Below are positions 53,640 through 61,760 of a stretch of 64,000 nucleotides of DNA, one piece after another (positions within the stretch are counted from its first letter, which is position 1; every line of letters starts with the position of its first letter). The stretch is from positions 558,001 through 622,000 of the forward strand of contig NZ_CP146284.1 in NCBI RefSeq assembly GCF_023744375.2, written 5' to 3'. Source of the DNA: Parabacteroides sp. AD58 (GTDB lineage Bacteria; Bacteroidota; Bacteroidia; Bacteroidales; Tannerellaceae). The notes under the pieces were generated by a model. That model saw only the letters and a list, made by a program, of their open reading frames with translations. It searched no databases and was not told the DNA's origin. A program made the position numbers and the translations under genes.

Positions 53640-53980
53640 AAACACTGGTGAATAAATCTTTATGCCGACTTTAAGCCACAAAAAACGGGAGGCTTTTACA
53701 ATCACAAAAAGTGTTAAATTGAAAAGTTTGGCCACTGATTGGAGTGATTTCCGGCTCGAAAAGGCCCAAAGCCGGCGTCTTTTCCTGAAAATGTCGGACA
53801 TTTTTCCAAAAATGCCTTACCTTTTCTTCCAAACATCCGGGCTTTTGCGGGAAAAGTAAGGGGATTTTTCCCGCAAAATAGGCATAAATCAGGCGGAAAA
53901 TACCCGAAATCGGTCTGAAAACCTCGTCTTTGAGTAAAAATATGGCCTCTTTTCTTCCATGGGCTTGTCAGCAGGAAAGG
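53640..53980. repeat. Non-coding block of quasi-22-bp inverted repeats (possible degenerate array D)
   Basis: Within the 630-bp gap 53494-54123, roughly 53770-53960 shows blocks of the type CTTTT....GAAAA recurring at 21-22 bp, eight or so in a row. A perfect 13-bp inverted repeat, TTTTGCGGGAAAA (53843-53855) and TTTTCCCGCAAAA (53866-53878), sits at its core, and AAATGTCGGACATTT is another palindrome. The block ends near TTGTCAGCAGGAAAGG (53965), which resembles the tail of arrays A-C with indels. The 65-codon frame here (53662-53859) follows the repeats and is not credible. Confidence 0.45.
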
Positions 53981-54048
53981 CTCATTAGGGGCAAAGTGTC
54001 TGTTTCAGACCCGTTTCCTTGACATTCGGTCAGTCTCGCATACATAAA

Positions 54049-54092
54049 GAAAGCCAGACAACCCTTGAAAAAACAAGGACTGTCCGGCTTTA
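54049..54092 (-). terminator. Terminator of the SPOR lipoprotein gene
   Basis: AAAGCC-GACA--CCTTG (54050-54067) pairs with CAAGG--TGTC-GGCTTT (54074-54091) around AAAAAA. On the minus strand it is followed by CTTTATGTATG. It lies about 30 bp after the stop codon. Confidence 0.75.
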
Positions 54093-54123
54093 TGGAGAAG
54101 ATAAATTATGAATTTACCCGAGA

Positions 54124-54612
54124 TTAATAAGCTCTTTCCAGCAACCAGGCATCCTGGAAGTTAGGAGCATATTTAGCTTTGATGGCGTCGCGGCTGGCAG
54201 CAGCATCGGCCTTATCGTCGAAGCTGGATACGATCACACGCAACATACCCTGTTCATTTTCACCCAGAACAGCATGATAACCTTCGTTCTGCATGCGTTC
54301 CTTCAGTGAGTAAGCATTTGTTTTATTCTTGAAGCTGCCGATAACTACACTATACCGTTTCAGACGGCTGGCATCTTCTCCTTCGGCCGCATTGATACGT
54401 TCCGAACGAGTAGAAACATTGCTGGTCCGTGGTTTGGAAACCGGCGCTACCTCTTCTTCATCATAAGTATCTTCATCATCCGTTACAGGAGCAGTCGTTT
54501 CTTTTTCTTTAGCCTGCTCATATGCTGCCTTGTATGCACTCTGTTTCGGTTTACATGATCCGAAAGTCAGTAAAAAACAAGCTGTTGCAGCAAATAACAC
54601 AATTTTATTCAT
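54124..54612 (-). CDS. SPOR-domain lipoprotein
   Basis: A 162-residue lipoprotein with signal MNKIVLFAATACFLLTFGSC, whose lipobox Cys is C20. An acidic, low-complexity linker (VTDDEDTYDEEEVAP) leads to a C-terminal SPOR domain of about 75 residues (RYSVVIGSFKNKTNAYSLKERM..LRVIVSSF). SPOR domains bind denuded peptidoglycan, often at the division site. It is transcribed alone from a TATCTTTG box and divergent from the S9 peptidase gene. Confidence 0.92.
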   Translation of the reverse strand: MNKIVLFAATACFLLTFGSCKPKQSAYKAAYEQAKEKETTAPVTDDEDTYDEEEVAPVSKPRTSNVSTRSERINAAEGEDASRLKRYSVVIGSFKNKTNAYSLKERMQNEGYHAVLGENEQGMLRVIVSSFDDKADAAASRDAIKAKYAPNFQDAWLLERAY

Positions 54613-54657
54613 GTCTTTTTATGTTTTAAATTATTTGTTCTTCGTGTTCTGATTGCG

Positions 54658-54665
54658 CAAAGATA
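54658..54665 (-). promoter_or_regulatory. Promoter -7 box of the SPOR lipoprotein gene (TATCTTTG)
   Basis: On the minus strand TATCTTTG fits TAnnTTTG, 46 bp upstream of the ATG at 54612. Confidence 0.65.
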
Positions 54666-54678
54666 TAAATTTATTTAG

Positions 54679-54686
54679 TACTTTCG
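54679..54686 (+). promoter_or_regulatory. Likely promoter -7 box of the S9 peptidase gene (TACTTTCG)
   Basis: TACTTTCG has one mismatch to TAnnTTTG and lies 28 bp before the ATG at 54714. It sits 14 bp from the opposing SPOR promoter box. Confidence 0.45.
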
Positions 54687-54713
54687 CATGTAAAAATAAT
54701 TTATTATAAAAGA

Positions 54714-56825
54714 ATGAACAAAACATTAAGTACAATGATGGTGGCTACCTCTATTTTATTGGGTTCTTGCCAGTCGTCGGAGGTAAAAGACGCAAAAACT
54801 GACCCGGTGGAAACGAAGCCTGTGATTGGTCGTTCTGACATTAAGATCGAAGACGGGCGGATGACTCCGGAAGCGCTCTGGGCCATGGGCCGTATTGGCG
54901 GTGTACAAGTATCGCCCGATGCCCGGAAGGTGGTGTATTCGGTGGCTTATTACAGCGTACCGGAGAACAAGAGTAATCGGGAAATCTTCGTGATGAATGC
55001 CGATGGTTCAGAAAACCAGCAGATCACACGCACCCCGTTCTCGGAAAATGAAGCCAAATGGATCAAAGGCGGATCGAAAATCGCTTTCCTGTCGTCGGAA
55101 AGTGGTTCCAGCCAGTTGTGGGTGATGAATCCGGACGGGTCCGACCGCAAGCAAATCTCGAACTACGACGGAAATATCGAAGGATTCGCTTTTTCGCCGG
55201 ATGAAAAGAAGGTGCTGTTTATCTCGCAGGTGAAGACTGTCCCGAGCACGCAGGATAAATATCCGGACCTCGACAAGACGACCGGAATCATTGTGACAGA
55301 CCTGATGTACAAGCACTGGGATGAATGGGTGACGACGGCTCCGCATCCGTTTGTAGCCGATTTCGATGGCGACACGGTTTCGAATCCGGTCGATATCATG
55401 GAAGGCGAACCCTACGAATCTCCGATGAAGCCTTTCGGCGGCATGGAACAGCTGGCCTGGAGCCCGTCGTCAGACAAGGTGGCTTATACGAGCCGCAAGA
55501 AGGTGGGAAAAGAGTATGCCCTTTCTACCAACTCGGATATTTATGTTTATGACCTCAATACGAAGCAGACGACCAACATCAGCGAAGGCATCATGGGATA
55601 TGATACGAATCCGCAGTATTCGCCCGACGGCAAGCAGATTGCCTGGTTGAGCATGGAGCGCGACGGATATGAATCAGACCAGAACCGCCTGATGGTGATG
55701 GACCTGCAGACAGGCGAGAAGCGCTTTGTGAGCAAGGACTTCGATTCGAGCGTGAGCGAATTCTGCTGGGGCTCTGATTCGAATACCCTGTACTTCACCG
55801 GTGTATGGCATGGCGAAATCCAGATTTATGGTGCTGATGCTACGGCTTGTTCGATACGTCAGATCACAGAAGGCATGAACGATTATTCGGGTGTTGCCCT
55901 GATGGGCGACAAGCTGATTGCCCTGCGCCATTCGATGAGCGCTGCGGATGAAATCTTCTCCGTCTCACCGGCATCGGGCGAAGCCACCCAGCTCACCTTC
56001 GAGAACAAGTTTATCTACGACCAGCTGGAAATGGGCAAGGTGGAAGCCCGCTGGATGAAGACGACCGACGGCAAGGACATGCTGACGTGGATTATCTATC
56101 CGCCTCATTTTGATCCGAACAAGAAATATCCTACCTTATTATATTGCGAAGGCGGTCCGCAAAGTCCGGTGAGCCAGTTCTGGTCATATCGCTGGAACTT
56201 CCAGATCATGGCTGCCCACGATTATATCATTGTCGCTCCGAACCGCCGCGGTCTGCCGGGCTTCGGCAAGGAATGGAATGAAGAAATCAGTGGTGATTAC
56301 GGTGGACAATGTATGAAAGATTACTTCACGGCCATCGACGAATTCGCTAAAGAGCCGTTTGTCGACAAAGATCACCTGGGCTGCGTAGGCGCCAGCTTCG
56401 GCGGCTTCTCGGTCTATTGGATTGCCGGTCATCACAACAAGCGCTTCAAGGCTTTCATCGCGCACGACGGTATCTTCAACATGGAAATGCAATATCTGGA
56501 GACCGAAGAAATGTGGTTCGCCAACTGGGATATGGGCGGCGCTTACTGGGACAAGCAGAATGCGACGGCACAGCGCACCTTTGCCAACTCGCCGCATAAG
56601 TTCGTCGATCAGTGGGATACACCGATTCTTTGTATCCACGGCGAGAAAGACTACCGCATCCTGGCCAATCAGGGAATGGCTGCCTTCAACGCGGCTGTCT
56701 TGCGCGGCATTCCGGCTGAATTATTGATTTATCCGGACGAAAATCACTGGGTATTGCAGCCGCAGAACGGCGTGCTGTGGCAACGCACCTTCTTCGAATG
56801 GCTTGATAAGTGGCTGAAGAAATAA
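54714..56825 (+). CDS. S9 family prolyl oligopeptidase-type lipoprotein peptidase
   Basis: A 703-residue exported serine peptidase. Signal MNKTLSTMMVATSILLGSC has a lipobox Cys, so it is probably an outer- or inner-membrane lipoprotein. The N-terminal beta-propeller shows WD40-like/PD40 repeats (VSPDARKVVYSVAYY, SSDKVAYTSRKKV, YSPDGKQIAWLS). The C-terminal alpha/beta-hydrolase carries the nucleophile Ser in GASFGGFSVYW, Asp in GEKDYRI and His in DENHWV. This is the acylaminoacyl-peptidase/DPP-like S9 layout. A terminator follows. The exact peptide specificity is not known. Confidence 0.93.
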   Translation: MNKTLSTMMVATSILLGSCQSSEVKDAKTDPVETKPVIGRSDIKIEDGRMTPEALWAMGRIGGVQVSPDARKVVYSVAYYSVPENKSNREIFVMNADGSENQQITRTPFSENEAKWIKGGSKIAFLSSESGSSQLWVMNPDGSDRKQISNYDGNIEGFAFSPDEKKVLFISQVKTVPSTQDKYPDLDKTTGIIVTDLMYKHWDEWVTTAPHPFVADFDGDTVSNPVDIMEGEPYESPMKPFGGMEQLAWSPSSDKVAYTSRKKVGKEYALSTNSDIYVYDLNTKQTTNISEGIMGYDTNPQYSPDGKQIAWLSMERDGYESDQNRLMVMDLQTGEKRFVSKDFDSSVSEFCWGSDSNTLYFTGVWHGEIQIYGADATACSIRQITEGMNDYSGVALMGDKLIALRHSMSAADEIFSVSPASGEATQLTFENKFIYDQLEMGKVEARWMKTTDGKDMLTWIIYPPHFDPNKKYPTLLYCEGGPQSPVSQFWSYRWNFQIMAAHDYIIVAPNRRGLPGFGKEWNEEISGDYGGQCMKDYFTAIDEFAKEPFVDKDHLGCVGASFGGFSVYWIAGHHNKRFKAFIAHDGIFNMEMQYLETEEMWFANWDMGGAYWDKQNATAQRTFANSPHKFVDQWDTPILCIHGEKDYRILANQGMAAFNAAVLRGIPAELLIYPDENHWVLQPQNGVLWQRTFFEWLDKWLKK

Positions 56826-56853
56826 ATCAGAACATGACTGAATAAGCAGGAAG

Positions 56854-56896
56854 AGCAGGCAGACAGGCCGGAAAGGCTGTCTGACCTGTTCTTTTT
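56854..56896 (+). terminator. Terminator of the S9 peptidase gene
   Basis: CAGGCAGACAG (56856-56866) pairs with CTGTCTGACCTG (56877-56888) with one bulged base, the inner GCC/GGC pairs closing the loop, followed by TTCTTTTTCG. Confidence 0.8.
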
Positions 56897-57049
56897 CGTT
56901 TTGGCTGCTTAAAATGCTTTTCCTGATCATTCCGCTGCGGGTTTATGTCGTTTTAACAGAAAAAGTGTATAAATTGTCCTTGTTTTTTTATTCCTTTGTA
57001 TAGGATGACTATATAAAAGCGAATTTCTAATATTTATATCTAATTTTAT

Positions 57050-58624
57050 ATGCTACGAAAGATTCGATTGACATTAGCGATTGTCTGTTTTGCGCTGATC
57101 ACGCTGTTGTTCCTCGATTTTACGGGAACCATTCACGCGTGGTTCGGCTGGCTGGCTAAAATCCAGTTCCTGCCGTCGTTGTTGGCGCTGAATGTAGGCG
57201 TAGTAATCGCCTTGTTGCTGCTTACACTCGTTTTAGGACGTGTGTACTGCTCGGTTATCTGCCCATTGGGCGTTTTTCAGGATATCATTTCGTGGATAAG
57301 CGGGAAGCGCAAGAAAAAGAAGATGCGCTTCACGTATTCACCGGCTGTGAGCTGGCTGCGTTATGGTGTCTTTGTTCTGTTTGTGGTATTGCTGGTGGCC
57401 GGCGTTCATGCGGCCGTGGCTTTGCTGGCGCCTTACAGCGCTTATGGCCGTATTGCCAACAACCTGTTTTCTCCGATCTACTTGTGGGGAAACAACCTGT
57501 TGGCTCACTTGGCTGAGCGGGCCGACAGTTATGCCTTTTATTCGGTAGATGTTTGGGTGAAGAGCCTGTCGACGCTGGCTGTTGCCGCTCTGACGTTCGT
57601 TGTTGTGGCTGTCCTGGCCTGGCGGAACGGACGTACATACTGCAATACGATCTGTCCGGTGGGAACTCTGCTGGGCTTTGTGGCCCGCTTCTCGCTGTTC
57701 CGTCCGGTGATCGATGCCGACAAATGCAAGAACTGCAACCTCTGTGCCCGCAAGTGCAAGGCGGCGTGTATCAACATCCCGGAACATACGATTGATTACA
57801 GCCGCTGTGTGGCCTGCATGGATTGTCTCGACAACTGTAAGCACGGCGCGCTGCATTATCAGTATGCTTATGGAAAGAAGGAAGCCGGCAAGACGGCGAC
57901 CGACACGTCACGCCGCAGTTTCTTCTCGGCTGTGGGCATTGTAGCGACTACGGCTGCCCTGCATGCACAGGAAAAGCAGCAGCAAACGCTCCGTCAGTAT
58001 CAGAAGAACCCGAACAAACGGAAGGATACACGAGCTGATCTGCCGACCGACAAGAATAAAGTGGAACAGAAAGTAGATGGTGGTCTGGCTGATATCGAGC
58101 CGAAACTCGCTCCCGAACGCCTTACTCCGCTGACGCCTCCGGGTTCACTGGGCATCAGCAACTTCTACCAGCATTGTACGGCCTGCCAGCTTTGCGTCTC
58201 GGCTTGTCCGAACGAGGTGCTTCGTCCTTCCACCAAGCTCGAGAACCTCATGCAGCCGGAAATGTCGTACGAGCGCGGTTATTGCCGTCCGGAATGTGTG
58301 AAGTGCTCTGAAGTCTGCCCGACCGGCGCCATCAAGCTGATCACACGGGCGGATAAGTCGGCCATCCAGATTGGTCATGCCGTTACGATCCATAAGAATT
58401 GTATTCCGGTGACCGACGGTGTTGAGTGCGGCAACTGCGAGCGCCATTGTCCGACACAGGCGATCAAGATGATCCCTGTCGACAAGAACGACCCGAACTC
58501 CGTCAAGAAGCCGATCGTCAACGAAGAGAAATGTATCGGTTGCGGTGCCTGCGAGAACCTGTGTCCGGCACGTCCATACAGTGCCATCTATGTAGAAGGA
58601 CATGAACGCCACCGCGAAGTATAA
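57050..58624 (+). CDS. NapH-like membrane polyferredoxin with internal Tat-like segment
   Basis: A 524-residue iron-sulfur protein. The N-terminal half has four to five membrane helices and the two cytoplasmic CX3CP motifs of the NapH/NosR/RdxA group (CSVICP at 67-72, CNTICP at 198-203). Two 4Fe-4S motifs follow (CKNCNLCARKCKAAC, CVACMDCLDNC). At 287-306 comes SRRSFFSAVGIVATTAALHA, a twin-arginine-type segment, and then a second set of ferredoxin motifs (CTACQLCVSACP, CVKCSEVCP, CGNCERHCP, CIGCGACENLCP). It looks like a fusion of NapH-type and NapG-type proteins. It is followed by the Tat aldo/keto reductase, which it probably serves as electron carrier. Confidence 0.88.
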   Translation: MLRKIRLTLAIVCFALITLLFLDFTGTIHAWFGWLAKIQFLPSLLALNVGVVIALLLLTLVLGRVYCSVICPLGVFQDIISWISGKRKKKKMRFTYSPAVSWLRYGVFVLFVVLLVAGVHAAVALLAPYSAYGRIANNLFSPIYLWGNNLLAHLAERADSYAFYSVDVWVKSLSTLAVAALTFVVVAVLAWRNGRTYCNTICPVGTLLGFVARFSLFRPVIDADKCKNCNLCARKCKAACINIPEHTIDYSRCVACMDCLDNCKHGALHYQYAYGKKEAGKTATDTSRRSFFSAVGIVATTAALHAQEKQQQTLRQYQKNPNKRKDTRADLPTDKNKVEQKVDGGLADIEPKLAPERLTPLTPPGSLGISNFYQHCTACQLCVSACPNEVLRPSTKLENLMQPEMSYERGYCRPECVKCSEVCPTGAIKLITRADKSAIQIGHAVTIHKNCIPVTDGVECGNCERHCPTQAIKMIPVDKNDPNSVKKPIVNEEKCIGCGACENLCPARPYSAIYVEGHERHREV

Positions 58625-58644
58625 CGTATAAACAGAGATTGGAT

Positions 58645-60027
58645 ATGGAATTACAAGACAAACATAACATCAATCGTCGGGATTTCCTGAAGATTGTAGG
58701 AATCAGTACAGCCACGGCAGCTCCGTTGCTGACAGGCTGTTCGTCGGATAAGGCAAATGGAGCCGCCAGCGGTCCGCTGGGCGAAGTGCCGACCGACAAG
58801 ATGACATACCGGACCAATCCGAAAGGTGAGAAAATCTCCTTGTTAGGATATGGCTGCATGCGCTGGCCGACGATTCCGGCTCCCGAAAAAGGAGGAAACA
58901 TCATTGATCAGGATGCTGTCAACCGCCTGGTTGACTATGCCATCGAACATGGAGTCAATTACTTCGATACGTCACCTGTATATGTGCAGGGCTGGTCGGA
59001 GAAGTCGACCGGTATTGCCCTGAAGCGCCATCCGCGCGAGAAACTCTTCATCGCTACGAAGCTGTCGAACTTCCAGAACTGGACGCGCGAGAACTCCATT
59101 GCCATGTACAAGCAGTCGTTCGAGAACCTGCAGACCGATTATATCGACTATTATCTGCTGCACTCTATCGGAAACGGCGGTATCGAAACCTTCCGTGCCC
59201 GCTATATCGAGAACGGCATGCTCGATTATCTGATCAAGGAACGTGAAGCCGGCCGGATCCGCAACCTGGGTTTCTCTTTCCACGGAACGGTGGAAGTCTT
59301 CGACGAAGTGCTGGCCATGCACGAACATGCGCATTGGGACTTTGTCCAGATCCAGCTGAATTATGTGGACTGGCGTCATGCTTCGGGCAATAATGTGAAT
59401 GCCGAATACCTGTATAGCGAACTGGAGAAACGGAACATCCAGGCCATCATCATGGAGCCGCTGTTGGGCGGACGCTTGTCGAATGTTCCCGAACATATCA
59501 TGCTGCGCCTGAAAGAACGCACGCCCGAGAGCAGTGTGGCTTCGTGGGCTTTCCGCTTTGCCGGCTCACCGGACAAAGTAATCACCGTCTTGAGCGGCAT
59601 GACGTATATGGAGCACCTGCAGGATAATATCCGCACCTATTCTCCGCTGGTTCCGCTCTCTGACGAGGAAAAAGACTTCCTGGAAGAGACAGCCCAGCTG
59701 ATGCTGAAGTATCCGACGGTGCCGTGCAACGACTGCAAGTACTGTATGCCTTGTCCGTATGGTATCGATATTCCTGCCATTCTACTACATTATAATAAAT
59801 GTGTGAACGAGGGAAATCTTCCAAAGAGTCAGCAAGACGAGAATTACAAGGAAGCACGTCGGGCTTATCTGGTCGGATACGACCGGAGTGTACCGAAACT
59901 CCGCCAGGCAAGTCACTGCATCGGTTGCGCCCAGTGTAATCCGCATTGCCCGCAAAGCATCGATATCCCGAAAGAGCTGCACCGGATCGACAGCTTTGTC
60001 GAGCAGCTGAAACAGGGAACCTTGTAA
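58645..60027 (+). CDS. Tat-exported aldo/keto reductase with C-terminal 4Fe-4S ferredoxin domain
   Basis: A 460-residue enzyme. The N-terminus has NRRDFLKIVGISTATAAPLLTGC: a twin-arginine motif with a lipobox-like Cys, so it is exported folded with its cofactors. The middle is an aldo/keto reductase barrel (GYGCMRWPTI, FDTSPVYVQGWSE, FIATKLSNF, YYLLHSIGNGG). The C-terminus has CNDCKYCMPCPYGIDIP and CIGCAQCNPHCPQSIDIP, two 4Fe-4S sites. The frame opens at a TTG, 58639; ATG 58645 is used. It lies 20 bp after the polyferredoxin gene. The substrate is unknown; electrons via the polyferredoxin are inference. Confidence 0.9.
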   Translation: MELQDKHNINRRDFLKIVGISTATAAPLLTGCSSDKANGAASGPLGEVPTDKMTYRTNPKGEKISLLGYGCMRWPTIPAPEKGGNIIDQDAVNRLVDYAIEHGVNYFDTSPVYVQGWSEKSTGIALKRHPREKLFIATKLSNFQNWTRENSIAMYKQSFENLQTDYIDYYLLHSIGNGGIETFRARYIENGMLDYLIKEREAGRIRNLGFSFHGTVEVFDEVLAMHEHAHWDFVQIQLNYVDWRHASGNNVNAEYLYSELEKRNIQAIIMEPLLGGRLSNVPEHIMLRLKERTPESSVASWAFRFAGSPDKVITVLSGMTYMEHLQDNIRTYSPLVPLSDEEKDFLEETAQLMLKYPTVPCNDCKYCMPCPYGIDIPAILLHYNKCVNEGNLPKSQQDENYKEARRAYLVGYDRSVPKLRQASHCIGCAQCNPHCPQSIDIPKELHRIDSFVEQLKQGTL

Positions 60028-60048
60028 ATAGAAGTTTATTGATAGCCT

Positions 60049-60104
60049 GAAGCCCGGAAGCCGGAAGACCAATCAGCGTTTTCCGCTTTCCGGGCTTCTT
60101 TTGT
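60049..60104 (+). terminator. Terminator of the redox operon
   Basis: GAAGCCCGGAAG (60049-60060) pairs with CTTTCCGGGCTTC (60086-60098) and is followed by TTTTGTGG. It lies 22 bp after the stop. Confidence 0.85.
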
Positions 60105-60136
60105 GGGGCGATTGTTCTTCTTTCTGTTTTTTATGC

Positions 60137-60144
60137 TACTTTTG
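60137..60144 (+). promoter_or_regulatory. Promoter -7 box of the ECF sigma gene (TACTTTTG)
   Basis: TACTTTTG matches TAnnTTTG, 25 bp upstream of the ATG at 60169. A TTG at 60112, about 22 bp further upstream, may be the -33 element. Confidence 0.65.
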
Positions 60145-60168
60145 CATCCGCAGTAAAGAAGAACGGAT

Positions 60169-60717
60169 ATGACAGAGCAGGAGGTGAGGAAATATTTGCG
60201 GCAGATGCGGGACGATGATTCCCAGCTGGCATTGAAGAAGTTCTATGATCTTTGTTATGACCGTTTCTACCGGATCGCCTGGTATTATCTGCATGCCGAT
60301 GAAGCCGCGCAGGAAGTCGTGCTGGATGTGTTCTTCCGTATCTGGCAGCGGCGCGGGTCATTGCAGGAGATTGCCAATCTGGAAGATTATTTCTTCATCA
60401 CCGTGCGCAATGCCGCCCTGGCGCGCCTGGAACAGGAAAACAGACAGCCCGAGAAAACCGACCTGACTGCCGACATCCTGCCGGATGCGGATGACTCGCC
60501 GGAAGAAATCATGATAGGCGAGGAGCTGTTTGCCCGCTATGTGAAAGCGCTCGACCGCCTGCCACCACGGTGCCGCGAGGTCTTTATCCGCATCCGTGAA
60601 GACAGGCAGTCGTATGCAGAAGTGGCGGCTGCCCTGAATATCAGCGTTCATACGGTGGATGCTCAGCTGCAGAAAGCCGTTGCCCGCCTGCGGGCGATGT
60701 TATTCCCGGATGAGTAA
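60169..60717 (+). CDS. ECF-type RNA polymerase sigma factor
   Basis: A 182-residue group 4 sigma factor. Region 2 reads FYDLCYDRFYRIAWYYLHADEAAQEVVLDVFFRIWQ and region 4 LPPRCREVFIRIREDRQSYAEVAAALNISVHTVDAQL, with the helix-turn-helix in the latter. In Bacteroidota such factors usually pair with a FecR-type anti-sigma and a TonB receptor. None follows here: the next gene is menC on the opposite strand and overlaps by 18 bp. The factor is therefore an orphan, or its partner is elsewhere. Confidence 0.92.
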   Translation: MTEQEVRKYLRQMRDDDSQLALKKFYDLCYDRFYRIAWYYLHADEAAQEVVLDVFFRIWQRRGSLQEIANLEDYFFITVRNAALARLEQENRQPEKTDLTADILPDADDSPEEIMIGEELFARYVKALDRLPPRCREVFIRIREDRQSYAEVAAALNISVHTVDAQLQKAVARLRAMLFPDE

Positions 60718-61746
60718 GTCTTTTCCTTCCGGCTTGAACCAGAGACAGTCTTTCCGGATCTCGAGCGGCATCTCGATATTATCCGTAAATAAAGCGCCTG
60801 TGCCCAGTCCTTGTGGCAGCGGATTCCGGAACGTGGCACACCACTGCGCGATGGCATTCAGTCCGATGTTCGACTCGAGGGCCGAAGTAATCCACCAGTT
60901 GATCTGTCGTTTCCCGGCTTCCCGAATCCATTCTTCCGAACCACACATCGCTCCGTGCAGCGAAGGCTTCAGGATGATGTATTGCGGACGGATGGTGTCG
61001 AGCAGTTCCTGTTTCCGTTCGGGCGTATTGATGCCGATCAGTTCTTCATCGAGGGCAATCGGCAGCGGCGTGACGGCACAGAGCCGGGCCATTTCTTCCC
61101 ACTGTCCGGCGCGGATGGGCTGTTCGATGGAATGAAGATCGAGTTCCGCCAGCCGCTTCAGTTTCTCCAGGGCCGTGTCGGGCTGGAAAGCGCCGTTGGC
61201 ATCGACGCGCAGCTCCACTTCCTTCGCCGAGAAATGTTTCCGGATAAAGGCCAGCAAGTCGAGTTCTTCCTCGAAATGGATCGCTCCGATCTTGAGCTTG
61301 ATGCAGCGGAAGCCGGTCTCCATCTTGACCCGTATCTGTTCGAGCATCCGCTCATAGTTTCCCATCCAGATTAATCCGTTGATGGGAATGCCGGCTTCGC
61401 CCCTGGAAAAAGGCGTGTCCCACAAGGCCACCGACTGCTGTTCATAGTGGCGCAAGGCTGTTTCGAGGCCGAACAGAATGGATGGATAAGGGCGCAAGGC
61501 TTCTTTGTCTATGCGTCCGCTGACTTCCACATCGCGGCAGGCCGACTTGAGGATGTCTTCATAGTCGGGCCGGTCGTCGCAGCTCAACTGCGGCAGTGGC
61601 GCGCATTCGCCCCAGCCTTTCCGCTCCGGCTGTTCGTCGGAGGAAAGGACGACGTACCAGACCTTCCGGATGGTGTAAATTCCCCGCGACGTTCCGGCGG
61701 GCTGCTTGAAATGAAGTGTCTTGGGCAAGACCTGAATCCGATACAT
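60700..61746 (-). CDS. menC: o-Succinylbenzoate synthase
   Basis: It dehydrates SHCHC to o-succinylbenzoate in menaquinone synthesis. This 348-residue enolase-superfamily enzyme has the catalytic Lys in IKLKIGAIHFEEELD, metal ligands D in RVDANGAF, E in SIEQPI and D in ALDEEL, and the second Lys in ILKPSLHGAMCG. It follows menD by 14 bp. Its last 18 bases overlap the 3' end of the convergent ECF sigma gene. Confidence 0.94.
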   Translation of the reverse strand: MYRIQVLPKTLHFKQPAGTSRGIYTIRKVWYVVLSSDEQPERKGWGECAPLPQLSCDDRPDYEDILKSACRDVEVSGRIDKEALRPYPSILFGLETALRHYEQQSVALWDTPFSRGEAGIPINGLIWMGNYERMLEQIRVKMETGFRCIKLKIGAIHFEEELDLLAFIRKHFSAKEVELRVDANGAFQPDTALEKLKRLAELDLHSIEQPIRAGQWEEMARLCAVTPLPIALDEELIGINTPERKQELLDTIRPQYIILKPSLHGAMCGSEEWIREAGKRQINWWITSALESNIGLNAIAQWCATFRNPLPQGLGTGALFTDNIEMPLEIRKDCLWFKPEGKDLLIRE

Positions 61747-61760
61747 ACGGTTGTTTCTCC

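Noticed and set aside
53662..53859. 65-codon plus-strand frame
   Set aside because: It lies in the inverted-repeat block; composition follows the repeats and no ribosome site or promoter fits.
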